A DNA stretch of 64,000 nucleotides from Eubacterium aggregans (lineage in GTDB: Bacteria > Bacillota > Clostridia > Eubacteriales > Eubacteriaceae): contig NZ_FNRK01000004.1 of assembly GCF_900107815.1 (NCBI RefSeq), positions 1 through 64,000 on the forward strand, read 5' to 3'. Position 1 is the first letter of the stretch; each line of letters begins with the position of its first letter. The translations under genes were made by a program, and so were the position numbers. The notes under the pieces are model-generated. The model was not told the origin of the DNA, made no database searches, and saw only the letters and a list, made by a program, of their open reading frames with translations. This document shows positions 42,586 to 51,424 of the stretch, piece by piece.

Positions 42586-44733
42586 ATGGATCTCACACAA
42601 TATTTAGAGCGGTATGCCATCACCTTGAATGCCCAGCAGCTGGAGGCCATGGAGCGAATCCAGGGGGCGACCTTGCTCTTGGCGGTTCCGGGGAGTGGAA
42701 AGACCACGGTCATCATCTGTCGGCTGGGGTATATGATCCGGGAGCTGGGGATCTCCGAGGATCAGATTCTCACCCTGACCTTTTCCCGGGCCGGGGCAAG
42801 GGATCTGGGGCAGCGTTACCGAAGTATTTTGGGAGGAGAGGGGGCGGCGCCGCGGTTCTCAACCATCCATAGCTTTGCCCTATCCGTCATCCGGACCTAT
42901 GAACGGCAGACCGGTCGCCGGGCCTTTGATGTGCTTCAGGATGTGGGGGCGGTCATCCGGGCGCTTTTTCGGCAGGTTTTTAAAAGCTATCCCTCGGATA
43001 ACGATATTGCGGATATCCTTTCGGCCATTACCTACACCAAGAACCTGATGTTAAATAAAGAGGAAATCGCCGCTCTCAAGGTGGGGGATTTGGATTTCCC
43101 CCGGATATACACCGCCTATGAGCAGTACAAGCGAAAGGCCCATTTGATGGACTTTGATGATATGCTGCGTTATGCTTGGCTGCTCCTTAAAAAATACCCC
43201 GCTTTGCTGGCCCATTTTACAGAGCGCTACCGCTACATCAATGTGGACGAGGCCCAGGATACCTCTAAAATCCAGTTTGAGCTCATCCATCTCCTGGTGG
43301 CTCGATGGGGCAACCTGTTTATGGTGGGGGATGAGGATCAGAGTATTTACGGTTTTCGAGGTGCCTACCCCCAGGGATTATTGGATTTTGAGACCCAGTA
43401 TCCCCAGGGGAAGGTGCTGCTGATGGAGACCAACTATCGGAGTACCGGAGCCCTGGTGGCATCGGCCAACCGTTTCATTACCCTCAACCAGGAGCGATAC
43501 CCCAAAAAAATGACCACCCCCAATGCTCTGGGAGTCCCTGCAGTTCAGGAGTACGTTAAAACTCTGGAGGACCAGTATCGTTTTCTGCTGAATTCCGTTC
43601 AAAAGGAAGGGAAGGAAACAGCGGTGCTGTATCGGAACAATGAATCCGCCATCCCCCTGGTGGATTTATTCGAGCGCCAGGGGGTACCCTATCGCTTAAA
43701 GGAGCATAACCCGCTGTTTTTCAGCCATTTTGTGGTTCGGGATATATTGGACTTCTTGGCTTTGTCCGAGGACCCCGGGGATGGGGAGATTTTTGAAAAG
43801 AGTTATTATAAAATGAATTGCGGTATCTCCAAGGAGAACATGATTCAGGCTATCAGACAAAAAAAGCCTGGGGAGACGGTATTTCACGCCCTGTACACCT
43901 TGCCGGGGATTCCCGAGTGGCTAGTGGAACGGGTACAGACCCAGGAGGCGGGCTTCCAACGACTGAAGACCCTGCCCATGAACCGGGTGGTGGATTATAT
44001 TGAGCACCAGCTGGGCTACGGGGAGCATCTGGCCTACCGGGTGGAAATGGGGTGTCGGGAGGAGCAGCTCACCCAGAAAATGGAGATTCTAAAGACTCTG
44101 GCCAAGCGGGAGGAGACCCGGGATGGCTTTCGGAGGCGGCTTTCGGACCTGGCTGCAATCCTCAGGGGAGAGACGGAGTCTAAAGGAAGAGGCGTGCTGC
44201 TGTCTACCATTCATTCCAGTAAGGGACTGGAATTCGAGAAGGTCTTCATCATTGATGCCGTGGATGGCGAGTTCCCCAGTCGGGCGGCCCTGGAGCCCAC
44301 CGAGGAGGGGGAACGTCTGATGAATGAGGAGATTCGCTTGTTTTATGTGGGGGTGACCCGGGCCAAGGGGGAGCTAGAGTTTATTTCTGTTGGACAGAAG
44401 GGCCGATACAACCCCACTCGCCCAGTATCCCGCTTTGTCGAACACTATTTAGGTCGGCGGCCGGTGGCAAAGGCGGCGGAAAAACCCATCACGGGGGGCA
44501 AGTCTCCGGGCAAAAGGGGTCTGAGTATGGGGACTGCCAGTGTCCGGCCGGAGGTAATGCCTAAGGCAGCGGTCCCTGACCACTGGGGTGTTGGGACGAT
44601 CATCACCCACGGAGGCTTTGGCCCTGGGGAGATTACCGCTTTGGAGGGGGAGACGGCGACGGTGCGTTTTGAGAGGGCTGGGGCGAAAAAGCTGAACTTG
44701 GCCATTTGTCTGAGTAAGGGAATCATTGAATGA
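42586..44733 (+). CDS. UvrD/PcrA-like ATP-dependent helicase
   Basis: A 715-residue superfamily 1A DNA helicase. Motifs in order: Q-motif LNAQQLEAM, Walker A AVPGSGKTTV (about residues 33-42), TLTFSRAG, Walker B NVDEAQDTSKIQ (about 221), GDEDQSIYGFRGA, ETNYRST, LLSTIHSSKGLEF and FYVGVTRAKGEL. It is about the length of UvrD/PcrA, and ends with a small Tudor-like domain (VGTIITHGGFGPGEI) that binds RNA polymerase in PcrA. Whether it is the housekeeping PcrA or an extra paralogue cannot be told. AAGGGAAGGAGGACCC precedes the ATG. Confidence 0.9.
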   Translation: MDLTQYLERYAITLNAQQLEAMERIQGATLLLAVPGSGKTTVIICRLGYMIRELGISEDQILTLTFSRAGARDLGQRYRSILGGEGAAPRFSTIHSFALSVIRTYERQTGRRAFDVLQDVGAVIRALFRQVFKSYPSDNDIADILSAITYTKNLMLNKEEIAALKVGDLDFPRIYTAYEQYKRKAHLMDFDDMLRYAWLLLKKYPALLAHFTERYRYINVDEAQDTSKIQFELIHLLVARWGNLFMVGDEDQSIYGFRGAYPQGLLDFETQYPQGKVLLMETNYRSTGALVASANRFITLNQERYPKKMTTPNALGVPAVQEYVKTLEDQYRFLLNSVQKEGKETAVLYRNNESAIPLVDLFERQGVPYRLKEHNPLFFSHFVVRDILDFLALSEDPGDGEIFEKSYYKMNCGISKENMIQAIRQKKPGETVFHALYTLPGIPEWLVERVQTQEAGFQRLKTLPMNRVVDYIEHQLGYGEHLAYRVEMGCREEQLTQKMEILKTLAKREETRDGFRRRLSDLAAILRGETESKGRGVLLSTIHSSKGLEFEKVFIIDAVDGEFPSRAALEPTEEGERLMNEEIRLFYVGVTRAKGELEFISVGQKGRYNPTRPVSRFVEHYLGRRPVAKAAEKPITGGKSPGKRGLSMGTASVRPEVMPKAAVPDHWGVGTIITHGGFGPGEITALEGETATVRFERAGAKKLNLAICLSKGIIE

Positions 44734-44738
44734 AAACA

Positions 44739-44767
44739 TTGCAAAAAACAAAAAATTACCGTATAAT
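44739..44767 (+). promoter_or_regulatory. Promoter of the CpsB/YwqE-like phosphatase gene
   Basis: TTGCAA (44739-44744), 17 bases, TATAAT (44762-44767). Confidence 0.75.
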
Positions 44768-44788
44768 AACATCATGGAGGTGGATGGG

Positions 44789-45574
44789 ATGATCGATATG
44801 CACAATCACGTTTTATACGGGGTGGATGATGGGGCGGAGTGCCTTGAGGACAGTCTGGCCATGTTGGCGGAGGCAGCCCGGGTAGGCTATACCGGCGTGG
44901 TATTGACCCCCCATTATATGGTGTATCAGGATTACACCGCAACGGTTCGGGAGAACCAGGTACGCCTGGCCCATTTAGAGCGGGCCCTGGATGAGGCGGG
45001 TATTCCCATTACCCTTTACCTGGGCAGTGAGCTTTTTTACGACTACGAGCTGGTTGGCCGTATTGGCACCGGTGCCTTTAAAACCCTGGGGGATAGTCCC
45101 TATTATCTGGTGGAAACCGGACGGCAGGGGGGGACTGCCCTGGGGATTCAGAATTTCATGGGGAAGCTAAAGGCGTCCGGGAGGAAAACCATCCTGGCCC
45201 ACCCTGAGCGTTATGATTTCGTCCAGGAGGACCCCAATGTGCTTTTGGAATTCATGGCGGCAGGGACCCTGATTCAGTCCAATTACCTAAGTCTCATCGG
45301 CTACTACGGAGGTGCTACCCAGAGGACTCTGGAGGTAATGCTACGCCATGATATGGTCCAACTGTTGGGCAGCGATGCCCACCAAGCCGAGGGCTATACC
45401 CTTTACCCTGAAGCGGCGGATGCCGGCATGACCCTGGTGGGGAAAGAGAAATGGCAGGACTTAGTGTGCATTAACCCAGAGAAAGTCATCCTGGGAAGGG
45501 GCACCGTCACCACAAGCCCTTGTTTTTACAAAGCACCAGCCACAAAAAGTGTTGTTGGCCGGTTCACACTTTAA
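44789..45574 (+). CDS. PHP-type tyrosine-protein phosphatase (CpsB/YwqE-like)
   Basis: A 261-residue metal-dependent phosphatase of the PHP superfamily. Metal-binding residues are in MIDMHNHVLYGVDDG (residues 1-15), LTPHYM, LAHPERYD (about 148) and GSDAHQ (about 195), as in CpsB/YwqE/Wzb-type phosphotyrosine phosphatases that act on polysaccharide-regulating kinases. No capsule genes are near, so the partner is unknown. The frame opens at 44726, but the promoter lies inside that stretch; the ATG at 44789 follows GGAGG at 8 bases and starts exactly at the conserved IDMHNH. Confidence 0.85.
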   Translation: MIDMHNHVLYGVDDGAECLEDSLAMLAEAARVGYTGVVLTPHYMVYQDYTATVRENQVRLAHLERALDEAGIPITLYLGSELFYDYELVGRIGTGAFKTLGDSPYYLVETGRQGGTALGIQNFMGKLKASGRKTILAHPERYDFVQEDPNVLLEFMAAGTLIQSNYLSLIGYYGGATQRTLEVMLRHDMVQLLGSDAHQAEGYTLYPEAADAGMTLVGKEKWQDLVCINPEKVILGRGTVTTSPCFYKAPATKSVVGRFTL

Positions 45575-45580
45575 TCGAAA

Positions 45581-45622
45581 CGAAGACGTTCACTCCAGAG
45601 AAGAAGAGCGTCTTGTTTTTTT
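45581..45622 (+). terminator. Terminator after CpsB-like gene
   Basis: CGAAGACG pairs with GCGTCTTG (one mismatch at the base), followed by TTTTTTT. Confidence 0.75.
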
Positions 45623-45703
45623 AATCCTCACACGATGCCACCAGAAGCGAAGCGGAACGAATGTTTACTTCTTCCCCCAGATTAAAAGAAAGAAGGCGTA
45701 CCC

Positions 45704-47314
45704 ATGACCGATTATCTCCTACTCATTGCAGTAGCGATTCTATGCTGTTTGGCCCTGTACAAGCTATCTGACCGGATGGGGATTCCGGTGCTGCTGGCTT
45801 TTATCTTCCTGGGGATAGCCTTTGGAACTGATGGAATTTTGCGGATTGATTTTGACAATTATGCCCTGACGGAGCAGGTGTGCTCTGTGGCGTTGATCTT
45901 CATTATCTTTTACGGCGGATTCGGGACCCGGCTGGCGGAGGCTCGGTCCATTGTGGGGCAAGCTACCCTTCTTTCCACCCTTGGGGTGGTGGTCACAGCA
46001 GGGCTGACAGCCTGGTTTTGCCATGGCGTCCTGGGCTTTTCCTGGGGTGAGGGATGGCTGGCTGGGGCAGTGCTTTCGGCAACAGATGCGGCTTCCGTCT
46101 TTTCCATTTTACGGATGAAGCGCCTCAACCTCAAATATCATACGGCATCGCTCTTGGAAGTGGAAAGTGGGAGCAATGACCCCATTGCCTACATGCTGAC
46201 CATGTCTTGCATCGGGGTGATTTTGGGAACCGGGGGGACCACCCAGATCCTTGGGTTATTGGCGTCCCAATTATGTATCGGGGGTTTGGCTGGATTCCTC
46301 TTTGCCCGTGGTGCCGGATGGTTATTAAAGCGGGTGCACCTGCCGTCGGGATTTACCATGGCCCTGGTGGTAGCTATTACCATTCTGGCTTATGCCCTGC
46401 CAACTTGGTTTGGTGGCAATGGGTATCTCTCGGTTTACCTGTTGGGCATCGGTCTGGGCAATGTGGATTTTGTGGATAAGCGGGCTTTAGTCCATTTCTT
46501 TGATGGGGTCACAGATCTGATGCAGATGGCCGTGTTCTTTGCCTTGGGGCTTCTGGCCTTTCCATCCCGACTGCCAGAGGTTTTTATCCCGGCGTTATGC
46601 ATCGGTCTCTTCATTACCCTGGCGGCCAGACCGGCAATGGTCTTTGCCTTAATGGCCCCCTTCCGAGCACCATTGCGGCAGTGTATGTTGGTCTCCTGGG
46701 CGGGCCTCCGGGGGGCATCCTCCATGGTCTTTATGACCATGGCTATGCTGGCGGTGGACCCGACTTCTGATTTGTTCCATATGGTCTTCCTTGTCGTGCT
46801 GGGGTCCATCTTGTTCCAGGGGACGCTTCTGCCCTGGATCGCCCGTCATCTGGATATGATCGATGCGAAGGAGGATGTCATGAAGACCTTCTCGGATTAT
46901 AGTGAGACGACTCCGGTCAAATTTTTAGGCTCTATTCTCCGGGCAGATCATCCCTGGTGTGGCTGTACCCTGAATCACATCCAAATGCCTCCCTGTACCA
47001 TCATCGCCCTTATTCAACGGGGGCCGGAGTTTATCATTCCCACCGGGAGTACGACTCTAAAGGCCGATGACCGCATTGTCCTTTGTGCGAAAACAACAGA
47101 GGATCTTGAAGGTGTCCGTTTTGAAGAAAAGAAGCTGGAGCCCGGGGATAAGATGGTGGGAAAACCCCTGTCTGAGCTATCCATGGAGAAGCGGCGTCTG
47201 GTTATTATGGTCCAGCGGGAGGATCGGACCATCATCCCCAAGGGGAGTACGGTGTTAGCGGAAGGGGATGTCCTCGTTATAACGGTTTTGGACCAGGATA
47301 CCCTTTTGGAGTAG
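45704..47314 (+). CDS. Potassium/proton antiporter (CPA1, NhaP2/CvrA-like)
   Basis: A 536-residue protein. Residues ~1-390 hold about twelve membrane segments of the cation:proton antiporter type; SATDAASVF and EVESGSNDPIAYML carry the ion-binding aspartates. The C-terminal ~140 residues hold a regulatory TrkA-C-like domain (IIPTGSTTLKADDRIVLC and IIPKGSTVLAEGDVLVIT, two similar units). NhaP2-type members exchange K+ or Na+ for protons. AGAAAGAAGGCGTACCC precedes the ATG. The membrane half and the soluble domain are in the usual order; no nucleotide-binding TrkA-N domain is seen. Confidence 0.88.
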   Translation: MTDYLLLIAVAILCCLALYKLSDRMGIPVLLAFIFLGIAFGTDGILRIDFDNYALTEQVCSVALIFIIFYGGFGTRLAEARSIVGQATLLSTLGVVVTAGLTAWFCHGVLGFSWGEGWLAGAVLSATDAASVFSILRMKRLNLKYHTASLLEVESGSNDPIAYMLTMSCIGVILGTGGTTQILGLLASQLCIGGLAGFLFARGAGWLLKRVHLPSGFTMALVVAITILAYALPTWFGGNGYLSVYLLGIGLGNVDFVDKRALVHFFDGVTDLMQMAVFFALGLLAFPSRLPEVFIPALCIGLFITLAARPAMVFALMAPFRAPLRQCMLVSWAGLRGASSMVFMTMAMLAVDPTSDLFHMVFLVVLGSILFQGTLLPWIARHLDMIDAKEDVMKTFSDYSETTPVKFLGSILRADHPWCGCTLNHIQMPPCTIIALIQRGPEFIIPTGSTTLKADDRIVLCAKTTEDLEGVRFEEKKLEPGDKMVGKPLSELSMEKRRLVIMVQREDRTIIPKGSTVLAEGDVLVITVLDQDTLLE

Positions 47315-47351
47315 CGGGACTGAAAATATTAGTCAATTCTCAATACTTTCC

Positions 47352-47400
47352 TTGCCAAGGAATCTTTATCTGTGTTATGATAGCCGTCGGCTATTATCAT
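47352..47400 (+). promoter_or_regulatory. Promoter with overlapping palindrome before the second MATE gene
   Basis: TTGCCA (47352-47357), 18 bases, TATGAT (47376-47381). ATGATAGCC (47377-47385) and GGCTATTATCAT (47389-47400) form an inverted repeat that covers the -10 box and start site. It could be an operator or a leader hairpin. Confidence 0.55.
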
Positions 47401-47418
47401 CGGGAAGGATGACAAGAA

Positions 47419-48789
47419 ATGAAGGCAAGTAATGATTTGGGGCGGGACCCCATTATTGGTTTGGTGGCACGCCTGGCGATTCCGGCAATGGTGGCCCAGG
47501 TGGTGAATGTGCTTTATAGTATCATCGATCGGATGTTCATTGGAAATATTCCGGAGATTGGTGGAATGGCCCTGGCTGGGGTGGGCGTATGCGGCCCCAT
47601 CGTTACCCTGCTGTCCTCTTTTGGGATTCTCATTGGCTTGGGAGGGTCGATTCTCATGGCCATGCGGATGGGCGCCAAGGAGACGGCAGAGGCTCGACGG
47701 CTATTGGCTAACAGCGCCGTGATGCTGGCGGTGGTGTCCCTGCTGTTGACCGTTATTTTTTTGTACTCAAAGGGTTTTTTGATTCGGAGTTTCGGAGCGA
47801 GTCCGTCAACTTTTGGCTATGCCGATACCTATTTGACGATCTACACCCTGGGGTCGTTTTTTGCGTTGATGGCGGTTGGCCTGAATTATTTTATTACCTG
47901 TCAGGGCTTTGCCTTGGTGGGGATGGTGACAGTGCTCATTGGGGCGGTGACCAATATTGTGCTGGATGCGGTTTTTATCATCGGATTGGGATGGGGCGTG
48001 GCGGGGGCAGCCTGTGCGACAGTTATCGCACAAATGCTCTCCTGTTTCTTTGCCATAGGGGTTTTGCGCTCTAAGATGATGCCGGTCCGGATCACCTTTG
48101 GGGGTTACGATTTTCGGATTTGGCGGCAGATTGCTACCATTGGCCTGCCGACATTTTTCATCTGGGCTTCGGACAGCGTAATCCTTATTGTGATGAATGC
48201 CAGTCTCCAGCATTATGGTGGGGCCCAGGGGGATGTCTTTATTTCCGCAGTGACCATTGCCCAGAGCTATTTCTTTTTGATTACGGGTCCTTTGGGGGGC
48301 TTAACCAGCGGAACCCAGGCTGTTTTAAGCTATAATTATGGGGGACGGGCAGTGGGGCGAATTCGACAGGCGCTTAAAGTAATTTTGACCTTTGGTCTCA
48401 TATTGACCACAGGGATGTTTTTTGTCACCCGGTTGGTGGCGCCCCTCTTTGCCCGGGCCTTTACCCCGGATGTGGAAATTCAGGGTCTGGCCATTTGGGC
48501 CATGGGTGTCTTTACCCTGGCGGTGATTCCCTTGACCTTCCAGTATGTGCTGGTGGATGGACTGACCGCTTTGGGGCGGGTATGGACGGCCTTTTCCCTG
48601 GCTTTTATCCGAAAAGGAACCTATGTTCTGTGTGTGGTGGCCCTGCCCATAACCTGGGGGGTCCGTTCAGCCTTCTACGCCGAGCCTATTTCGGATGTGG
48701 TATCCTGCTGCGTATCGACTGTCGTATTCCTATTGATTTTCCCCCGGCTTTGCCGCCGGATGACGAGCAGGGAGCCGGGCTTCCTTTAA
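47419..48789 (+). CDS. MATE family efflux transporter
   Basis: A 456-residue membrane protein with twelve predicted helices in two halves; VARLAIPAMVAQVVNVLYSIIDRMFIG-type N-terminal helix (key residues P, N, D) and the second-half start QIATIGLPTFFIWASD are typical of the DinF/MepA-like MATE subgroup. It exports organic cations or drugs with Na+ or H+; substrate unknown. GGGAAGGATGACAAGAA precedes the ATG. A palindrome overlaps its promoter, suggesting a repressor. It is not closely similar to the MATE at 23157 by eye. No terminator of full strength is evident before murB. Confidence 0.88.
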   Translation: MKASNDLGRDPIIGLVARLAIPAMVAQVVNVLYSIIDRMFIGNIPEIGGMALAGVGVCGPIVTLLSSFGILIGLGGSILMAMRMGAKETAEARRLLANSAVMLAVVSLLLTVIFLYSKGFLIRSFGASPSTFGYADTYLTIYTLGSFFALMAVGLNYFITCQGFALVGMVTVLIGAVTNIVLDAVFIIGLGWGVAGAACATVIAQMLSCFFAIGVLRSKMMPVRITFGGYDFRIWRQIATIGLPTFFIWASDSVILIVMNASLQHYGGAQGDVFISAVTIAQSYFFLITGPLGGLTSGTQAVLSYNYGGRAVGRIRQALKVILTFGLILTTGMFFVTRLVAPLFARAFTPDVEIQGLAIWAMGVFTLAVIPLTFQYVLVDGLTALGRVWTAFSLAFIRKGTYVLCVVALPITWGVRSAFYAEPISDVVSCCVSTVVFLLIFPRLCRRMTSREPGFL

Positions 48790-48854
48790 GGAAGCTTTTT
48801 TATTGGGGCTAAAGGATTTGTGTGCTATAATAATTTTGAAAAGCACGGGAGGAA

Positions 48855-49781
48855 GTGTTGATTTTGGAAAAAAAAGAGATTCAGAAATATTTAGAAAATA
48901 TCGTCGGGGCCGGACATCTTCTGGTGGATGAGCCCATGGCGAAACATATATCCTTTCGGGTTGGGGGCCCAGCAGACTTTTTTGTGCTGCCCCAGGATAC
49001 CCAGGAATTAGAAAAAGTTTTAGCCTTCTGCCGGGCCCAGGAGCTGGTCCATTATTTAAAGGGAAATGGCAGCAATCTTTTGGTACGGGATGGGGGATAC
49101 CGCGGCATCATCATCGAAACCAAGGCCCTTTCACAGATCCAGGTGACGGAGACCGCCATTACTGCCGGGCCCGGGGCCCTGCTTCGGGACGTGGCAGATG
49201 TGGCGTTGGAGCACGCCTTAACCGGTATGGAATTTGCCTCGGGGATTCCGGGGTCCATCGGTGGGGCGGTGGTGATGAATGCCGGGGCCTACGACGGTGA
49301 GATGAAGGATATCGTCGAAGGCGTAACGGTCATTAAAAAAGATGGCACCGGTGCTACCCTGGATTTGGAAGGCTGCAATTTTGGCTATCGCCAAAGCAGC
49401 ATCCAGGAGCAGGGATGGGTGGTCACCGGGGTTAAACTACGGTTAAGGGATGGGGATTACAATACCATCCAGGGAAAAATGAAAGACTTTAACGACAGGC
49501 GGCGCAGTAAGCAGCCCCTGGAGTATCCTAGTGCTGGGAGTACCTTCAGGCGTCCGGCGGGCTACTTTGCGGGAAAACTCATCCAGGACAGTGGAATGCA
49601 GGGGGCTACCGTTGGCGGAGCCCGGGTATCTGAAAAGCATGCGGGTTTCGTCATCAATGGTGGTGATGCCACCGCCCGGGATATTCAGGACCTCATTGCC
49701 AAGGTTCAGGCAGAGGTCCTGGGTCAGTACGGCGTTGCCCTGAAGACGGAAGTCATTATGATCGGAGAAGAATGCGACTAA
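48855..49781 (+). CDS. murB: UDP-N-acetylenolpyruvoylglucosamine reductase
   Basis: A 308-residue FAD enzyme that reduces enolpyruvyl-UDP-GlcNAc to UDP-MurNAc in peptidoglycan synthesis. FAD-binding motifs are clear: KGNGSNLLVRDGG (about residues 68-80), GMEFASGIPGSIGGAVVMNAG (core GIPGSIGG, about 131) and the catalytic-serine region PSAGSTFRRPAGYFAGKLI; the final glutamate lies in LKTEVIMIGEE. It is the type II MurB found in Gram-positives. Start: GTG at 48855 is close to GGGAGG; TTG at 48858 or 48864 are equally good. Its end overlaps the next gene by ten bases. Confidence 0.95.
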   Translation: MLILEKKEIQKYLENIVGAGHLLVDEPMAKHISFRVGGPADFFVLPQDTQELEKVLAFCRAQELVHYLKGNGSNLLVRDGGYRGIIIETKALSQIQVTETAITAGPGALLRDVADVALEHALTGMEFASGIPGSIGGAVVMNAGAYDGEMKDIVEGVTVIKKDGTGATLDLEGCNFGYRQSSIQEQGWVVTGVKLRLRDGDYNTIQGKMKDFNDRRRSKQPLEYPSAGSTFRRPAGYFAGKLIQDSGMQGATVGGARVSEKHAGFVINGGDATARDIQDLIAKVQAEVLGQYGVALKTEVIMIGEECD

Positions 49782-50500
49782 TTTGTGATATGCACACCCA
49801 CACCACCTACAGCCATGGCCTGGGGACCATCACAGAGATGGTAGAGGAGGCCAGGCGGCAGGGGCTTTCAGCCATTGTCATTTCAGACCATGGAAGAAGC
49901 CACCCCCTATACGGGGTGAAAAAGGAAAATTTTGCCAAAATGCGGGCAGAAATCGATGCCCTGAACGCTAAGTATGACGATATTGAGATTTACCTTTCGG
50001 TAGAATCTAACATCATCGGAGCGGACGGAACCATCGACATTGGCGAGGAGGAGCTTAAGAATTGTGACTGGATTTATGCCGGCTACCATTATACCTATAT
50101 TCCCCATCGCTTTTCGGATTTTATTCATTTGATGCTCCGAAATTACTTTACCTACGTGTTCCCCTGGATGAAGAAAAAAACCCGGGCGCGTAACACAGCC
50201 GCTTATTTGGCCATGATGGATCAGTATGATTTGAAGATGATCACCCATCCTGGGGATAAGTGTCCCATTGATGTGGACGCTGTTGGGAAGAAGGCGGCAG
50301 AAAAGGGCGTGATCTTAGAGATTAACCCCCGGCACAGCCATCTCAACGCTCAGGAGCTGAGGCGAATTTTGCCCTATGGTGGGAAATTTGCCATCAATAG
50401 CGACGCCCATCGGGTGGCCACCCTTGGAAAGGTGGAGGGCGGTTTTAAAATTGCTGAGGAAGCCGGCGTACCCATCACACGGATTGTCAATTGTGAGTAG
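49772..50500 (+). CDS. PHP-domain phosphoesterase
   Basis: A 242-residue PHP-family metal-dependent phosphoesterase (YcdX-like), with metal ligands in CDMHTHTTYSHG (about residues 4-15), SDHGRSH (about 35), a glutamate in SVESN, THPGD and NSDAHR (about 210). The start ATG overlaps the murB end (coding GAATGCGACTAA in another frame), so translation is coupled. PHP genes are frequent between murB and rapZ in Clostridia. Substrate unknown; family members include histidinol-phosphatase and nucleotide phosphatases, neither supported here. Confidence 0.88.
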   Translation: MRLICDMHTHTTYSHGLGTITEMVEEARRQGLSAIVISDHGRSHPLYGVKKENFAKMRAEIDALNAKYDDIEIYLSVESNIIGADGTIDIGEEELKNCDWIYAGYHYTYIPHRFSDFIHLMLRNYFTYVFPWMKKKTRARNTAAYLAMMDQYDLKMITHPGDKCPIDVDAVGKKAAEKGVILEINPRHSHLNAQELRRILPYGGKFAINSDAHRVATLGKVEGGFKIAEEAGVPITRIVNCE

Positions 50501-50544
50501 GGAGAGAGCTGGCGGTGTCAAGAAGGGAATGAAAGGAGGCGGCG

Positions 50545-51414
50545 ATGCAAACCATCATCGTAACCGGTTTATCCGGCGCTGGGAAATCCCAGGCCATACA
50601 GATTTTAGAGGATGCAGGTTTTTTTTGTGTGGATAATGTGCCGCCCCAGTTGGTGCGCACTTTTGTAGAACTTTGTCGGACCGGGGATTCAGAAATTGAT
50701 AACTTGGCCCTGGTGACGGATATTCGCGGGGATATTTTCAATGAGCAATTTCAATCGGCTTTGAGTAGTTTTAAAAATAATAATAATGGGGTTGAAATCC
50801 TGTTTTTGGAGGCAGATCCAGAAACCCTGGTAACCCGATACCAGACCACCAGGCGAAAGCATCCCCTGACAGACCGGGCCGGAAGCCTCACCCAATCCAT
50901 TAAGATGGAGCGGGAAAAGCTTGCCCCCCTTCGGGATGAAGCCGATCATATCATCAATACCACGGGGATGAGCGTGAAGGAACTGAAGAAGGCCATTGAC
51001 TGCATTCTGGAGAATGAGGACGGCAACGCCTTAATCCGGGTGAGTGTATCTTCCTTTGGCTTTAAATACGGCATGCCCATGGGAGCTGATTTTGTCTTTG
51101 ACGTGCGATTCCTGCCCAACCCCTTTTATAAAAAGGAGCTCCGGGAAAAAACCGGTAATGACGCTGAGGTCCGGGACTATGTGATGTCCTTCCCTGAGGC
51201 CCGGACCTTTTATGAGAAGGTTGCTGATTTGGTGGCCTTTGTCATTCCCCAGTACAAAAATGTGGGGAAGGAGCACGTTGAAATCGCCTTTGGTTGTACG
51301 GGCGGTCAGCATCGCTCGGTTACCTTTGCATATCTGTTGGAACAGGCCTTTAGAAAGCAAGGGTATCTGACGGCCATCGACCATCGGGATATGGAAAAAA
51401 ACCGAGAAATTTAG
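50545..51414 (+). CDS. rapZ: RapZ/YvcJ nucleotide-binding adaptor
   Basis: A 289-residue P-loop protein of the RapZ/YvcJ family. Walker A is GLSGAGKSQA (about residues 7-16), and the C-terminal domain has the conserved FGCTGGQHRSV (about 252) and RFLPNP. In enterobacteria RapZ guides an sRNA to RNase E; in Firmicutes YvcJ binds GTP/ATP and affects competence, with the exact role unsettled. It is the first of the conserved rapZ-yvcK-whiA cluster. GAAAGGAGGCGGCG precedes the ATG. Confidence 0.95.
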   Translation: MQTIIVTGLSGAGKSQAIQILEDAGFFCVDNVPPQLVRTFVELCRTGDSEIDNLALVTDIRGDIFNEQFQSALSSFKNNNNGVEILFLEADPETLVTRYQTTRRKHPLTDRAGSLTQSIKMEREKLAPLRDEADHIINTTGMSVKELKKAIDCILENEDGNALIRVSVSSFGFKYGMPMGADFVFDVRFLPNPFYKKELREKTGNDAEVRDYVMSFPEARTFYEKVADLVAFVIPQYKNVGKEHVEIAFGCTGGQHRSVTFAYLLEQAFRKQGYLTAIDHRDMEKNREI

Positions 51415-51424
51415 GAGGCTGAAT

